Below, piece after piece: positions 36,536-47,060 of a stretch of 64,000 nucleotides of DNA. Made by a program: the position numbers and the translations under genes. The stretch comes from Sinorhizobium terangae (GTDB lineage Bacteria > Pseudomonadota > Alphaproteobacteria > Rhizobiales > Rhizobiaceae). The stretch is taken from NCBI RefSeq assembly GCF_009601505.1, contig NZ_WITC01000027.1, forward strand, positions 1 to 64,000, written 5' to 3'. How positions within the stretch are numbered: the stretch's first letter is position 1; the number at the start of each line of letters is the position of its first letter. Below the pieces are notes generated by a model, which worked only from the letters and a program-made list of their open reading frames with translations, made no database searches and was not told the DNA's origin.

Positions 36536-38308
36536 TCAGTTCGACTGGCGGCGAAGGAATGCCGGGATTTCGAGCTGATCATCTTCGTGCGAGCGCGCCT
36601 GCGGCGAGACGCGGCCGTGATCGTCAAGTTGACCGCGACGCGGTGCGTAAAGGCTCGCTTCCGGCGAAAGCGGGCGGCGCTGCTGGGACGCAGGGCTCGG
36701 CGCTGCCGCCGTCATGTCGGCCGACACACCGTGGTCGTCATCGTCGCGGCGGGAAAGCGAATTGGTGATTCGCTTCAGGAGCCCCATCGGCCCGCGCTCT
36801 TCCTGGTGAGTAGGGGCGGCATGCGCGCGGTGATCAATCTCAGCCTTCACGACCGGAGGAAAATCCTCGACCTTCGGCATGCGCACCGGTTCGGCATGCT
36901 GGCGCATGACCGGAGCAGGCTCGTGGCGAACCGGCTGCGGCTGCACCTGCGGCTGGACCTGTGCCTGCACCGGCATTTCGACCGGACGCTGCACCGGCGG
37001 GGCCTGACGCACTACGGGAGCGGCCTCCACCGGCGCGGCGCCGGCGAAAAGTTTGCTTTGGGGCCGAAAGGCTTCTTCCTGCACGTGCTGTACCGGCGCG
37101 GCGACCTGGGCACGGGTGGCGATATCGAGCTCGCGCTCCATCTCGGCCTCGCGGATTGCAAGCGCGATCTGGTCGACGGTGTTTTGCTGCGGCACGGGCT
37201 GAGCGACCGGCTGCGGCTGCGGTGCCGGCGGCTGGTGCTGGGCGGCCGGCTGCGGCTGGGCCGGGATTGCGGCGGACGGGCGTACGATCGGCTTCGGCGC
37301 TACCGGACGAAAGTCAGCAGTGCGACCGGCCACCTCCGCAGCCGTGCGATCGATACCGGTTGCAACAACGGAAACGCGGATCAGGCCTTCGAGTTCTTCA
37401 TCGAAGGTGGCGCCAAGGATGATGTTGGCGTCCGGATCCACTTCCTCGCGGATGCGTGTTGCAGCCTCGTCGACCTCGAAGAGCGTGAGGTCGCGACCGC
37501 CGGTGATGGAAATGAGCAGGCCCTGCGCACCCTTCATCGAGGTTTCGTCGAGCAGCGGGTTGGCGATTGCAGCCTCGGCGGCGGCCATTGCGCGGCCTTC
37601 GCCCGATGCTTCGCCGGTGCCCATCATGGCGCGGCCCATTTCGCGCATCACCGAGCGGACGTCGGCGAAGTCGAGGTTGATCAGGCCTTCCTTGACCATG
37701 AGGTCGGTGATGCAGGCAACACCCGAATAGAGGACCTGGTCGGCCATGGCGAAGGCGTCCGCGAAGGTCGTCTTGTCATTGGCGATGCGGAAGAGGTTCT
37801 GGTTCGGGATGACGATCAGCGTGTCGACCGACTTCTGCAGTTCGGCAATGCCCTGATCGGCAAGCCGCATGCGGCGCTGGCCTTCGAAGTGGAACGGCTT
37901 GGTGACGACGCCGACGGTCAGGATGCCCTTGTTGCGGGCCGCCTGGGCGACGATCGGAGCCGCACCCGTGCCGGTGCCGCCGCCCATGCCGGCGGTAACG
38001 AAGCACATGTGCGTGCCATTCAGGTGATCGATGATCTCGTCGATGCACTCCTCGGCGGCCGCGCGGCCGACTTCGGGCTGCGAGCCGGCGCCGAGACCTT
38101 CGGTAACCGCAACACCCATCTGGATGATCCGTTCAGCCTTGGTCATGGTAAGCGCCTGCGCGTCCGTGTTGGCGACGACGAAGTCGACGCCCTGCAGGCC
38201 CGCGGTGATCATGTTATTGACGGCGTTGCCGCCGCCGCCACCGACGCCGAAGACCGTGATGCGGGGCTTCAGCTCGGTAATATCCGGCTTTTGCAAGTTG
38301 ATGGTCAT
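36536..38308 (-). CDS. ftsZ: Cell division GTPase FtsZ
   Basis: A 590-residue tubulin-like GTPase that polymerises into the division ring. The nucleotide fold begins [17 protein letters not shown], and the T4 loop [11 protein letters not shown] is at residues 107-116. Residues up to about 320 are the conserved core. A very long Pro/Gln-rich linker (about 330-565) follows, and then the C-terminal peptide [10 protein letters not shown] that binds FtsA and other partners. About 590 residues, against 383 in E. coli, is typical of the main rhizobial FtsZ; the extra length is all linker. It is 102 bases after ftsA and closed by a strong terminator. Confidence 0.98.
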   Translation of the reverse strand: MTINLQKPDITELKPRITVFGVGGGGGNAVNNMITAGLQGVDFVVANTDAQALTMTKAERIIQMGVAVTEGLGAGSQPEVGRAAAEECIDEIIDHLNGTHMCFVTAGMGGGTGTGAAPIVAQAARNKGILTVGVVTKPFHFEGQRRMRLADQGIAELQKSVDTLIVIPNQNLFRIANDKTTFADAFAMADQVLYSGVACITDLMVKEGLINLDFADVRSVMREMGRAMMGTGEASGEGRAMAAAEAAIANPLLDETSMKGAQGLLISITGGRDLTLFEVDEAATRIREEVDPDANIILGATFDEELEGLIRVSVVATGIDRTAAEVAGRTADFRPVAPKPIVRPSAAIPAQPQPAAQHQPPAPQPQPVAQPVPQQNTVDQIALAIREAEMERELDIATRAQVAAPVQHVQEEAFRPQSKLFAGAAPVEAAPVVRQAPPVQRPVEMPVQAQVQPQVQPQPVRHEPAPVMRQHAEPVRMPKVEDFPPVVKAEIDHRAHAAPTHQEERGPMGLLKRITNSLSRRDDDDHGVSADMTAAAPSPASQQRRPLSPEASLYAPRRGQLDDHGRVSPQARSHEDDQLEIPAFLRRQSN

Positions 38309-38410
38309 ATCACTGTTCCTTCTCGTTTTCTGGCCGCCTTGCCGAGCCGGCCAAATCCTTCAAAACTCAAACACCTGTTACGTCCGACGCCCCTGCGGCA
38401 TCGGCGAAGC

Positions 38411-39742
38411 TCAGAAACTCTCTTTCAACCACTGCCCCATGCGGGCGATGCGGCTGTTGCCGCCGCCGAAGGTGGAGAACATGCCGCCATGGGCAGCATG
38501 GGTCTCGAGATCGGCTACCTGGGGATAGATCATCAGTCCGACGGCCGTCGAAAACGCCGGGCCCTTGGCCGCGGTCGGCAGGCCGGACACGCCGAGCGGG
38601 CGGCCGATGCGGACATTGCGGGCGAGAATGCGCCGCGCGGCTTCCGGCAGGCCGGTCAACTGGCTGGCGCCGCCCGTCAGCACAATGCGTTTGCCGACGA
38701 TCGGGCTGAAACCGGAGCGCTGGATGCGATCACGGATGAGCTCCAGCGTCTCCTCAATGCGGGCGCGAACGATGCGCGACACCAGTGCGCGCGGCACATG
38801 GGTCGGCTGGTCGCGATCGTCCTCTCCGATCGGCGGGACAGATACGATATCGCGCTCGTCGGCGCTGTTGGGCAGCGCTGAACCGTGCACGACCTTCAGC
38901 CGCTCGGCATCCTCGATGCGCGTCGAAAGCCCGCGCGCAAGATCGGTGGTGACATGGTGGCCACCGAGGCTGACGGCGTCGGCGTGAACCAGCTTGCCTT
39001 CTGCGAAGACGGAAATCGTCGTCGTGCCGCCGCCCATGTCGATCGCCGCGCAGCCAAGCTCCACCTCGTCGTCGACGAGTGCGGCAAGACCGCTGGCATA
39101 AGGCGTCGCAACAATACCCTCGACCGAGAGATGGGCGCGGTTGACGCAGAGCTCGAGGTTCTTGAGAGCAGCCCGCTCGACCGTCAGCACGTGCATATCC
39201 ACGCCGAGGACGTCGCCGAACATCGCCAGCGGATCGCGGATGCCACGCTCGCCATCGAGCGAGAAGCCGGTCGGCAGCGAATGCAGGATCGCGCGGTCGG
39301 AGCGCTGCGACTGCTGGCCGGCAGCGGCGAGAACCTTCTTGAGATCGCTCGCATCGACTTCCTGCCCGCCGAGATCGATCGTCGCAGTGTAGACGTCGCT
39401 CTGGAGACGGCCTGCGGAAACATTGACGATCAGGCTGTCGATCGTCAGCCCCGCCATCCGCTCCGCGGCGTCGACCGCAAGACGAACGACACCTTCCGCC
39501 GCGTCGAGATCGGCGATGACGCCGTTCTTCACGCCGCGCGACTTTTGATGGCCGATGCCGATGATTTCGATATTGTGGGTGCGACCGGGCAGGATCTGGC
39601 TTTCGGCGCGCGGCGTCAGCCGGCCAATCATGCAGACGATCTTGGTCGAGCCGATGTCTAGCACCGAGACGACATGAGACCGCTTGGAAGACAGCGGCTT
39701 CAGGCGCGGAAGACCCAAATTGGAAGAACCGAACAAACTCAT
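38411..39742 (-). CDS. ftsA: Cell division protein FtsA
   Basis: A 443-residue actin-like ATPase that tethers FtsZ to the membrane and recruits the divisome. The phosphate-1 motif is VVSVLDIGSTKIVCMIG near residue 28, followed by the 1C domain (VNVSAGRL), and phosphate-2 GCAAIDMGGGTTTISVF near 227, with ADP-binding IVLTGGASQLTG near 355. The C-terminus SRIARMGQWLKESF is the amphipathic membrane-targeting helix. The ATG at 39742 overlaps the ftsQ stop by 4 bases. Full length, no anomalies. Confidence 0.97.
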   Translation of the reverse strand: MSLFGSSNLGLPRLKPLSSKRSHVVSVLDIGSTKIVCMIGRLTPRAESQILPGRTHNIEIIGIGHQKSRGVKNGVIADLDAAEGVVRLAVDAAERMAGLTIDSLIVNVSAGRLQSDVYTATIDLGGQEVDASDLKKVLAAAGQQSQRSDRAILHSLPTGFSLDGERGIRDPLAMFGDVLGVDMHVLTVERAALKNLELCVNRAHLSVEGIVATPYASGLAALVDDEVELGCAAIDMGGGTTTISVFAEGKLVHADAVSLGGHHVTTDLARGLSTRIEDAERLKVVHGSALPNSADERDIVSVPPIGEDDRDQPTHVPRALVSRIVRARIEETLELIRDRIQRSGFSPIVGKRIVLTGGASQLTGLPEAARRILARNVRIGRPLGVSGLPTAAKGPAFSTAVGLMIYPQVADLETHAAHGGMFSTFGGGNSRIARMGQWLKESF

Positions 39743-40668
39743 ATCCGCTTCTCCTGGGCTTTCAGCATCTTCTCCCTCGCCTTCAACGCGACTTCCCGCC
39801 GGGCAACGGCTTCCGGCGTCAATTGTACCGTGGTGCGGTCTTCAAGCCTCAGATCGACGGCGGCGATGTCGCGCTCCAGAAGCTGATGCTTCTCCTCCAT
39901 GTCGGAGAGAACCTTCATCGCCCGCGCGACGTCGTCCTCCGGAAGCTTGACGATAATGCCGTTGTCGAGGCGCAGGTCCCACCGCCTGCTGGAAACGCGC
40001 ACAAAAGCCTTCACGCGCGAGCGGAACTCCGGCCAGCGGGAGAATTCGTCATAGAAGCCGGCGGCCGCCGTCTCGGCATCGCGGCCGACGAACAGCGGCA
40101 AGGCCGCGAACTTGTTGTCGCGAAGCGGCGCGATGACGCTACCGCTACGCTCGATCAGCGACAGGTCGGAGCCGTGCTGCCAGATGCCGAAGGCTTTGCG
40201 CTCCTCGAGGTTCACCTCGATCGTGCCCGGATAGACCTTGCGCACGGTGACGTTCTGCACCCAGGGCAACTCGCTGATCAGCCTGCGGGCCTCGGCGATG
40301 TCGAGGGCCACTAGCGAGGTCGTGCCATCCAGCCCAAGCTGCTGCAGAATATCGATCTCGGACGTCTGCTCGTTGCCGGAAACCCGCACGTCCTCGATGG
40401 CAAAGCCGGCGGCGGTTGTCGAGGCCTGCGCGAAATTCTGCGTGTGGCCGCCGAGCGACATGCCGTAGAAGCCCGTCGCCGCCAAGAAGGCAGCAGCCGA
40501 AAGTGTGCCGGTATGCGCCGGAAAGCGGATGCGCCCGGTACCGAGGCTGACCAGGAAACGGACCACCTTGCGCAATGGACGCGGCAGAACGAACGTCTCA
40601 TCCGCCTCAGCGGCGACGCCGAGCGGGTGACGCACCCTTCTGCCCCTTCTGCCCCTCAACGCAAACAC
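39739..40668 (-). CDS. ftsQ: Cell division protein FtsQ
   Basis: A 309-residue bitopic inner-membrane protein linking early and late divisome proteins. A basic cytoplasmic N-terminus is followed by one membrane helix (about residues 55-75), then the POTRA domain ([20 protein letters not shown]) and the beta domain ([22 protein letters not shown]). I chose the GTG at 40668 because GGTGGAGG lies 7 bases upstream; it overlaps the end of ddlB by 13 bases. An ATG at 40689 would add seven residues but contains that ribosome-binding site. The C-terminus overlaps ftsA by 4 bases. Confidence 0.93.
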   Translation of the reverse strand: MFALRGRRGRRVRHPLGVAAEADETFVLPRPLRKVVRFLVSLGTGRIRFPAHTGTLSAAAFLAATGFYGMSLGGHTQNFAQASTTAAGFAIEDVRVSGNEQTSEIDILQQLGLDGTTSLVALDIAEARRLISELPWVQNVTVRKVYPGTIEVNLEERKAFGIWQHGSDLSLIERSGSVIAPLRDNKFAALPLFVGRDAETAAAGFYDEFSRWPEFRSRVKAFVRVSSRRWDLRLDNGIIVKLPEDDVARAMKVLSDMEEKHQLLERDIAAVDLRLEDRTTVQLTPEAVARREVALKAREKMLKAQEKRI

Positions 40669-41582
40669 GATGCGTCCTCCACCATCCACCTGAGAAACTC
40701 ACCAAACTGAAGGCCCGCATGCTGCGCCATCTCGGGCACCAGGGAGGTCGGGGTCATGCCGGGCTGGGTGTTGATTTCCAGCCAGATCAACTCGCCTTCG
40801 CCGGGACCGCGATCATCGAAGCGGAAGTCGGATCGGCTGACGCCGCGGCAACCGATTGCCTGATGCGCCTTCAAAGCGAGTGTTTGTATTTTTTGGTAAA
40901 TATTTGGTGAAATCTGTGCCGGAATGACGTGGCTTGAACCACCTTTTACGTATTTTGAATCATAATCGTAGAAGGCGTGCCCCTGCGGAATGATCTCGGT
41001 AACGCCAAGCGCGACATCGCCCATGACACCGCAGGTCAACTCGCGGCCGGCGATGTAGCGCTCGACCATGACGCGGTCGCCGTAGCGCCATTCGCTCGAC
41101 GTGATCACCTGCGGCGGATGCGACTGGTCTTCCTTGACGATCACGACGCCGAAGCTCGAGCCTTCGCGCACCGGCTTGACCACATAGGGCGGCTTCATAG
41201 GGTGTTCGTTGCCGAATGTGCGCCGGTCCATGATCAGCGCCTCGGCGACCGGAATGCCGGAGGCCTTGGCAACATGCTTGGCCTGCGCCTTGTCCATGGC
41301 GAGAGCCGAGGCAAGCACGCCGGAATGAGTATAGGGGATCTCCAGATATTCCAGGATTCCCTGGATCGTGCCGTCTTCGCCGAATGGGCCATGCAGGGCA
41401 TTGAAAGCGACATCCGGGCGGAGATCGGCGAGAACCGCGGCCACGTCGCGACCGACGTCCACGCGAGTGACGCGATAGCCTTCGGCTTCGAGAGCATCGG
41501 CGCAGGCAGCCCCGGAAGACAGGCTCACCGGCCTCTCCGAGGAAAATCCGCCCATCAGGACAGCAACATGCCTGCCGCTCAT
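40656..41582 (-). CDS. ddlB: D-alanine-D-alanine ligase
   Basis: A 308-residue ATP-grasp enzyme making the D-Ala-D-Ala dipeptide for the peptidoglycan stem. Motifs: [20 protein letters not shown] at the N-terminus, [19 protein letters not shown] near residue 62, [16 protein letters not shown] in the ATP-grasp core, and C-terminal RSDFRFDD with [19 protein letters not shown]. The ATG at 41582 ([11 protein letters not shown]) is the usual start. It is the first gene of the ddlB-ftsQ-ftsA-ftsZ block, which is cut off from murB by an opposite-strand transporter, so a promoter must lie upstream. CtrA-type half-sites occur about 105-130 bases before it. Confidence 0.96.
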   Translation of the reverse strand: MSGRHVAVLMGGFSSERPVSLSSGAACADALEAEGYRVTRVDVGRDVAAVLADLRPDVAFNALHGPFGEDGTIQGILEYLEIPYTHSGVLASALAMDKAQAKHVAKASGIPVAEALIMDRRTFGNEHPMKPPYVVKPVREGSSFGVVIVKEDQSHPPQVITSSEWRYGDRVMVERYIAGRELTCGVMGDVALGVTEIIPQGHAFYDYDSKYVKGGSSHVIPAQISPNIYQKIQTLALKAHQAIGCRGVSRSDFRFDDRGPGEGELIWLEINTQPGMTPTSLVPEMAQHAGLQFGEFLRWMVEDASCLR

Positions 41583-42163
41583 CAAACCCCCCAAAGAATA
41601 CGCCACTATTACAATGCTTGCTTGCGTCTGGCTGATTCCGGTTGCCGAGTCACCGGCGCCCGAACAGGGCCACTAGAACGGCATTATGGTTAATGAACCG
41701 TTTACTTTGGTTAACTCTTCTCATGAAAAGCATCAGGTTCGCCGCCCAAAAACGCCTGACGAAAAGAGGTAATTAGGGGCAACTTCAGTGGCTTGCGCGA
41801 CCACGTTGAGAAAGGAGTGCAGAAGCCGAAAAAATGATTGCGCCGGAAATCCTGGAACGACGAGGCGCCCTCCGCGAGTATAGCCACGCCAGCCATTAAG
41901 CGGGACACTCCCATTCGCAGACGATTTATCAGAGAACGATTAAGACCGTGATAGGGATGCCACCGCGACCTGCCCGCTGCCGAAAATTGAGGCATCCGAC
42001 CGCATAGATCTCGTGAGCCATGCAGCAGCGGAATAATGCTGCGCGCGCCGCGAATTTAGTTCGCATTTCTTACGAATTCCGACTTTCTCCCGATCGCAAC
42101 TTGCGCTAAGAACCCGCCGACCGCCTCCCAAGACGGCACGACAATTCATACCAGGATAACACA
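41583..42163. other. Intergenic region upstream of ddlB and the MFS gene
   Basis: A 581-base gap between divergent genes in the middle of the dcw cluster. It holds two TTAACC motifs near the ddlB end (41686-41715) and nothing else I recognise. A 94-codon minus-strand frame (41711-41995) has no family likeness, and I treat it as chance. Confidence 0.5.
41686..41715 (-). promoter_or_regulatory. Paired CtrA-type half-sites upstream of ddlB-ftsQAZ
   Basis: On the minus strand TTAACCAT (41693-41686) is preceded by TTAACCA (41714-41708 region), about 20 bases apart. CtrA controls ftsQA and ftsZ in Caulobacter and recognises TTAACCAT half-sites. The position 105-130 bases before ddlB suits a promoter. 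Binding is inferred. Confidence 0.4.
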
Positions 42164-43474
42164 ATGACAGACGCGACAACCTCGCTGTCGCCGAAGGATA
42201 GTGCGTTCGTTCGGCCGGCAGCGAATTCCCCCGCCCGGGTGCTGTTTGCGAGCCTCGTCGGCACGACCATCGAATTCTTCGACTTCTATGTTTATGCGAC
42301 CGCGGCGGTAATCATCTTCCCGCATCTCTTCTTTCCTTCGGCCGATCCGACCTCGGCGATGCTGCAATCCTTCGCCACCTTCTCGATCGCCTTTTTCGCC
42401 CGCCCCTTCGGCGCGGTGGTCTTCGGCCATTTCGGCGACAAGGTCGGCCGCAAGGCAACGCTGGTCGCGGCGCTGATGACTATGGGCGTTTCGACCGTCG
42501 TGATCGGTCTCCTGCCGACCCATACCACGATCGGCATCGCCGCGCCCCTCTTGCTTGCGCTGTGCCGCTTCGGCCAGGGCCTGGGGCTTGGCGGTGAATG
42601 GGGCGGCGCCGTGCTGCTGGCGACCGAGAATGCGCCGGAAGGCAAGCGGAGCTGGTATGCGATGTTCCCGCAACTCGGTGCGCCAATCGGCTTCAGCCTT
42701 TCCGCCGGCATCTTCCTCGTGCTCGGCGAAGTGATGAGCGAAGAAGCCTTCCTCGCCTGGGGCTGGCGGGTTCCCTTTATCGCCAGCGTCCTGCTCGTCA
42801 TCGTCGGCCTCTATGTCCGGCTGAAGATCACCGAGACACCGGAATTCCAGAAGGCGATCGACAAGCATGAGCGCGTTCAGGTTCCGGTCGCAGCCATCTT
42901 CCGCTCGCACAAGCGCAGCCTTGTGCTTGGCACTTTCGTGGCCCTCGCGACCTTCGTCCTGTTCTATCTGATGACCGTCTTCTCGCTCTCCTGGGGCACG
43001 GCGAAGCTCGGTTTTTCGCGCGAGCAGTTCCTGATCGTCCAGATGGTCGGCGTCGTCTTCTTCGGCCTGATGATTCCGGTCTCCGGCATTCTTTCGGATC
43101 GCTTTGGCCGACGGCTGGTTCTGGTGCTGACGACGATCGGCATCGGCATCTTCGGTCTCGCCATGGCTCCGCTGATGACGAGCGGCCGTGGCGGCGCCTT
43201 CGCCTTCTCGATCATCGGCCTCGGCCTGATGGGGCTTACCTACGGGCCGATCGGCGCGGCACTCGCCGCCCCCTTCCCGACAGCCGTGCGCTACACCGGT
43301 GCATCGATGACCTTCAACCTCGCCGGCATATTTGGCGCATCGCTGGCGCCCTATATCGCCACCTGGCTCGCGACCAACTACAGCCTCGGCCATGTCGGCT
43401 ATTACCTGCTTGCAGCCGCGCTGATCACGCTCGCCTGCCTGCTGCTATCAAAGGAAGAAGAAGTCTCCGGCTGA
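42164..43474 (+). CDS. MFS transporter, metabolite:H+ symporter (MHS) family
   Basis: A 436-residue transporter with 12 predicted helices. The opening VLFASLVGTTIEFFDFYVYA, the loop FGHFGDKVGRKATLV between helices 2 and 3 (G-x-x-x-D-x-x-G-R-[KR] signature), and RFGQGLGLGGEWGGAVLLA place it in the MHS family, near proline/betaine, alpha-ketoglutarate and shikimate carriers. It is the only plus-strand gene between mraZ and ligA and interrupts the dcw cluster between murB and ddlB. It has its own terminator. Codon composition looks like its neighbours, so a recent transfer is not obvious. Substrate unknown. Confidence 0.9.
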   Translation: MTDATTSLSPKDSAFVRPAANSPARVLFASLVGTTIEFFDFYVYATAAVIIFPHLFFPSADPTSAMLQSFATFSIAFFARPFGAVVFGHFGDKVGRKATLVAALMTMGVSTVVIGLLPTHTTIGIAAPLLLALCRFGQGLGLGGEWGGAVLLATENAPEGKRSWYAMFPQLGAPIGFSLSAGIFLVLGEVMSEEAFLAWGWRVPFIASVLLVIVGLYVRLKITETPEFQKAIDKHERVQVPVAAIFRSHKRSLVLGTFVALATFVLFYLMTVFSLSWGTAKLGFSREQFLIVQMVGVVFFGLMIPVSGILSDRFGRRLVLVLTTIGIGIFGLAMAPLMTSGRGGAFAFSIIGLGLMGLTYGPIGAALAAPFPTAVRYTGASMTFNLAGIFGASLAPYIATWLATNYSLGHVGYYLLAAALITLACLLLSKEEEVSG

Positions 43475-43493
43475 CGGCAGTTCCAAGCAAACA

Positions 43494-43533
43494 GCAAAAG
43501 GGCCGCGACGGTGACTCCGTCGCGGTCCTTTCG
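43494..43533. terminator. Bidirectional terminator between the MFS gene and murB
   Basis: A 12-bp stem (43500-43511 with 43517-43528, one G-U pair) and a TGACT loop, with T-rich runs on both sides (TTTCGCTTT to the right, TTTTGCTGTTT on the minus strand). It serves the convergent MFS and murB genes. Confidence 0.85.
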
Positions 43534-43549
43534 CTTTCATGCTTCCGGC

Positions 43550-44524
43550 TCAGGCGATGCCGCGGCCGAGGAATTCCTTGATCTCGTAGCCCGGCATGAA
43601 ATTGCCGATGCGCTTGATTTCCCATTCGAGACGAACGCCGGAATGCTCCAGCACGCGTGACCGCACAGTCTCGCCGAGATATTCGAGCTCGTAGCCGGTC
43701 GACTGTCCGGTGTTTATCATGAAGTTGCAGTGGAGCGGCGACATCTGCGCGCTGCCGATCATCATGCCGCGGCAACCCGCCTCATCGATGAGTTTCCAGG
43801 CGGAGTGGCCTTCCGGGTTCTTGAAGGTCGAGCCACCGGTCTTCTCGCGGATCGGCTGCACCGTCTCGCGATGCTGGCGCACCGCGTCCATGTCGGTGCG
43901 GATCTTGTTCTTGTCTTCCGGATATCCTTCGAAAATCGCGTGCGTGAAGATCAAGTCCTTCGCCGCTGCAGTGTGACGATAGGAATATCCCATGTCGGCA
44001 TTGCTCAGCACATGCTTTTTGCCTTTGCGGTCGACCGCATGGACCTCCACAACCCGCTCGCGCGTCTCGCCGCCGTTTGCCCCGGCGTTCATCCGGAGCG
44101 CGCCGCCGATCGAGCCCGGAATGCCGTAGTAGAAATAGAAGCCGCCAATGCCATGATCGAGGGCCATGGCCGCGATGTTCTTGTCGGGGCAGATGGTACC
44201 TGCCTTGATGCGGTTTTCGCCGACGAGTTCGAGATCGCCAAAACCCTTGGCCGAAAGGCGGATGACGACGCCCGGTATGCCGCCGTCGCGCACGAGCAGG
44301 TTGGAGCCGACGCCGATCACCATGACCGGAACCTCCTCCGGCACGAGCTTCAGGAAGGTGACGAGATCGTCCGTGTCGTGCGGCTGGAACATGAGCTCGG
44401 CAAGCCCGCCGGCGCGAAACCAGGTCACCCGGTCCATCGGGGCATCGGGCGTGATGCGTCCGCGGACTGCGCTGACGCCGCTTCCGAGCGCTTCGAGAAG
44501 TCTTTCACCGTTAACCTGTTTCAT
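43550..44524 (-). CDS. murB: UDP-N-acetylenolpyruvoylglucosamine reductase
   Basis: A 324-residue FAD enzyme that reduces the enolpyruvyl group to make UDP-MurNAc. It shows the FAD-binding PCMH motif [21 protein letters not shown] near residue 70, [16 protein letters not shown] near 125, the catalytic serine segment [12 protein letters not shown] near 230, and [14 protein letters not shown]. The YSYRH segment and spacing fit the type IIa enzyme. It follows murC by 2 bases and is the last gene of the mraZ-murB transcript, since a bidirectional terminator lies immediately after it. ATG 44524 ([14 protein letters not shown]) is the natural start. Confidence 0.96.
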   Translation of the reverse strand: MKQVNGERLLEALGSGVSAVRGRITPDAPMDRVTWFRAGGLAELMFQPHDTDDLVTFLKLVPEEVPVMVIGVGSNLLVRDGGIPGVVIRLSAKGFGDLELVGENRIKAGTICPDKNIAAMALDHGIGGFYFYYGIPGSIGGALRMNAGANGGETRERVVEVHAVDRKGKKHVLSNADMGYSYRHTAAAKDLIFTHAIFEGYPEDKNKIRTDMDAVRQHRETVQPIREKTGGSTFKNPEGHSAWKLIDEAGCRGMMIGSAQMSPLHCNFMINTGQSTGYELEYLGETVRSRVLEHSGVRLEWEIKRIGNFMPGYEIKEFLGRGIA

Positions 44525-44526
44525 GC

Positions 44527-45936
44527 TCAAATTCCTGAAATATTCGCGAGTTCCTTGGGAAGGGCCGCAGCCCAATAGGTAATGCTGCCGGCCCCCAAGA
44601 GAACCACAAAATCGCCCGCCTGCGCAATCTTCGAGACGATCGGCGCGATCGCCTCCTGCCCGGGAACGTAACGCGCGTCGCGATGCCCTGCCGCCTTGAT
44701 GCGGTTGACCAGCACTTCCGAATCCACCCCGTCGATCGCGTCTTCACCCGCCGCATAGACCGGCGCGATCAGGATCGTGTCGGCATCATTGAAGCAGGAG
44801 GCGAAGTCCTCGAAAAGGCTCGAAAGACGGCTGTAGCGATGCGGCTGGTGAACGGCGATGATCCGGCCCTGGCAGGCCTCACGCGCCGCCCTCAGCACCG
44901 CCTTGATCTCGACCGGGTGATGGCCATAGTCGTCGAAGATGCGCGCCCCGTTCCACTCGCCGGTGAGCGTGAAGCGCCGCTTGACGCCACCAAAGGCGGC
45001 GAGCCCTTTCGCGATATCCTCCGGCTTGATGCCGAGGCGCTGGGCGACGGCAATCGCGGCCGTGGCGTTGGAAACGTTGTGGCGGCCGGGCATAGGCAGC
45101 CGCAGATCCTTCATCGTGATCACCTGACCCGTGCGGCGGCGGCGAATCTCGATATCGAAGACGGAGGTCGCGCCGTCCATGCGGATATTGTGGTAGCGCA
45201 CGTCCGCCTGCGGGTTCTCGCCATAGCTGACGACCTTGCGGTCCTCGATCTTGGCGACCATCGCCTGGACCTCGGGGTGATCGAGGCAGAGCACACCGAA
45301 GCCATAGAAGGGCACGTTCTCGACGAACTGTCGGAAAGCAGCGCGCACGGCGTCGAAATTGCCGTAGTGGTCGAGATGTTCGGGGTCGATATTGGTGACC
45401 ACTGCGATATCGGCGGGCAGCTTCAGGAAGGTCCCGTCCGACTCGTCCGCCTCGACCACCATCCATTCGCCGGCACCCATGCGCGCATTCGTGCCGTAAG
45501 CATTGATGATCCCACCATTGATGACCGTCGGATCGAGTCCGCCGGCGTCCAGAAGCGCCGCGATCATCGAGGTCGTCGTCGTCTTGCCGTGCGTGCCGCC
45601 GATGGCGATCGCGTTGCGGAAGCGCATGAGCTCGGCCAGCATTTCGGCGCGCCGCACCACCGGCAGGAACTTTTCGCGCGCGGCGATCAGCTCGGGATTG
45701 TCCTTTTTGATCGCCGTCGAGACGACGACGACCTCGGCATCGCCGAGGTTTTCAGCCTTATGGCCGACGGAGATCTTGATGCCCTTCTCGCGAAGGCGCT
45801 GCACGTTGGCGCTGTCCGACTGATCCGACCCCTGCACCCGATGCCCGAGATTATGCAGCACCTCTGCGATGCCGCTCATGCCGATGCCGCCGATACCGAT
45901 GAAATGTACGAGCCCGATCGTCTTCGGCATTTTCAT
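44527..45936 (-). CDS. murC: UDP-N-acetylmuramate-L-alanine ligase
   Basis: A 469-residue ATP-dependent ligase adding L-alanine to UDP-MurNAc, the first stem residue. The N-terminal nucleotide fold has [16 protein letters not shown] (residues 12-27), the ATP P-loop is [10 protein letters not shown] at 113-122, and the central domain has [10 protein letters not shown] and [12 protein letters not shown]. The C-terminal domain has [14 protein letters not shown]. All catalytic segments are present. The start overlaps the murG stop by 4 bases (ATGA), and murB follows after 2 bases. Confidence 0.97.
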   Translation of the reverse strand: MKMPKTIGLVHFIGIGGIGMSGIAEVLHNLGHRVQGSDQSDSANVQRLREKGIKISVGHKAENLGDAEVVVVSTAIKKDNPELIAAREKFLPVVRRAEMLAELMRFRNAIAIGGTHGKTTTTSMIAALLDAGGLDPTVINGGIINAYGTNARMGAGEWMVVEADESDGTFLKLPADIAVVTNIDPEHLDHYGNFDAVRAAFRQFVENVPFYGFGVLCLDHPEVQAMVAKIEDRKVVSYGENPQADVRYHNIRMDGATSVFDIEIRRRRTGQVITMKDLRLPMPGRHNVSNATAAIAVAQRLGIKPEDIAKGLAAFGGVKRRFTLTGEWNGARIFDDYGHHPVEIKAVLRAAREACQGRIIAVHQPHRYSRLSSLFEDFASCFNDADTILIAPVYAAGEDAIDGVDSEVLVNRIKAAGHRDARYVPGQEAIAPIVSKIAQAGDFVVLLGAGSITYWAAALPKELANISGI

Positions 45937-47057
45937 GAGCGTGTTTCCTTGAATTTCTCGACTGTCAAACCGCTGGCAATAGCCTCTACGAGGGATGCAA
46001 GCAAGCGCGCGGCGTCCGGTTTGCCGGTTTCGCGGGCACTGGCGGCCATTTGCGCCAGGGACTGTGGATTGTTCATCGCGTCGGCGAGGATGCCCGCAAG
46101 CCGTTCGGCGCTGAGCTCGGCCTGCGCGATAACGCGGGCACCGCCCTTGGCCGCAAGTGCGGCCGCATTCGCCGCCTGATCGTGGTCAAGGGCATAGGGA
46201 TAGGGCACGAGGATCGCCGGCCTGCCGATCACCGCAAGCTCGGAGACGGTCGATGCGCCCGAGCGGCAAACGACGAGCTGGGCGGCTGCTATCCGCGCCG
46301 CCATGTCGTTGAAGAAGGGAGAGACTTCCGCCGGAACGCCGAGTTTGTCGTAAGTCGCGATTACGCCTTCACGGTCCTCGGGACGCGCCTGCTGCGTGAC
46401 CCGCAAGCGCTGACGCGTGGCGTCGCCGAGACGGCAGATCGCCTGCGGCATCGCTTGCGAGAAATATTGCGCGCCCTGGCTGCCGCCGAATACGACCAGA
46501 TGGAATGGTGCGTCGCGCATCGAATCCGCGTAGGGCACGCCCGCCGCCTCGAGCACGGGTGGACGCACGGGATTGCCGGTCGTCACCGTTTTCGTCGCGA
46601 AAACCCCGGTGCCTTCGGGAAGAAAGCCGCCGGCAATTGCCTGCACGCGTGAGGCCAGCATCTTATTGGCCCGTCCCATCACGGCATTCTGCTCGTGGAT
46701 GATTGACGGCACTCCCATGCCGGTCGCGGCGAGCAGCGGCGGCACCGTCGGGTAGCCCCCGAAACCAATCACTGCTTTGGGCTTCAGGCGCGTGATCAGG
46801 CGCCGCGCCGCACGCAAGCCAGTCCAGAGCTTCCAGACCGATCGCGCCAGCTTGATCGGGTTCTTCGAGCCGATCGTCGCCGAAGGCACGATGTGGATCT
46901 CGTCTGCCGGAAATCGGCCGGCAAAGCGCTCGGCGCGGCTGTCCGTCACCAGATGCACGTCGTAGCCGGACGCCTTCAGCTCATGCGCCAGCGCTTCGGC
47001 GGGAAAGAGGTGGCCGCCGGTGCCCCCGGCGGCAAGAAGAATGATGCCTTTGCTCAT
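45933..47057 (-). CDS. murG: UDP-GlcNAc:undecaprenyl-PP-MurNAc-pentapeptide transferase
   Basis: A 374-residue peripheral membrane glycosyltransferase (GT28) that converts lipid I to lipid II on the cytoplasmic face. The N-terminal glycine loop is [17 protein letters not shown], the second glycine loop [12 protein letters not shown] lies near residue 190, and the UDP-GlcNAc site [24 protein letters not shown] near 265 with [11 protein letters not shown]. It lies 3 bases after ftsW, and its stop overlaps the murC start by 4 bases, so the three are tightly coupled. Confidence 0.97.
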   Translation of the reverse strand: MSKGIILLAAGGTGGHLFPAEALAHELKASGYDVHLVTDSRAERFAGRFPADEIHIVPSATIGSKNPIKLARSVWKLWTGLRAARRLITRLKPKAVIGFGGYPTVPPLLAATGMGVPSIIHEQNAVMGRANKMLASRVQAIAGGFLPEGTGVFATKTVTTGNPVRPPVLEAAGVPYADSMRDAPFHLVVFGGSQGAQYFSQAMPQAICRLGDATRQRLRVTQQARPEDREGVIATYDKLGVPAEVSPFFNDMAARIAAAQLVVCRSGASTVSELAVIGRPAILVPYPYALDHDQAANAAALAAKGGARVIAQAELSAERLAGILADAMNNPQSLAQMAASARETGKPDAARLLASLVEAIASGLTVEKFKETRS

Positions 47058-47060
47058 GAC

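Noticed and set aside
36587-38881. A very long open frame on the strand opposite to ftsZ (similar ones lie opposite the RND pump, ligA, ftsW and ftsI)
   Set aside because: High-GC genes often leave the antisense frame free of stops. These translations are His/Arg/Asp-rich without domains, and each mirrors an unmistakable conserved gene.
41711-41995. A 94-codon minus-strand frame in the ddlB-MFS gap
   Set aside because: No ribosome-binding site, no recognisable motif, and a composition unlike its neighbours; probably chance.
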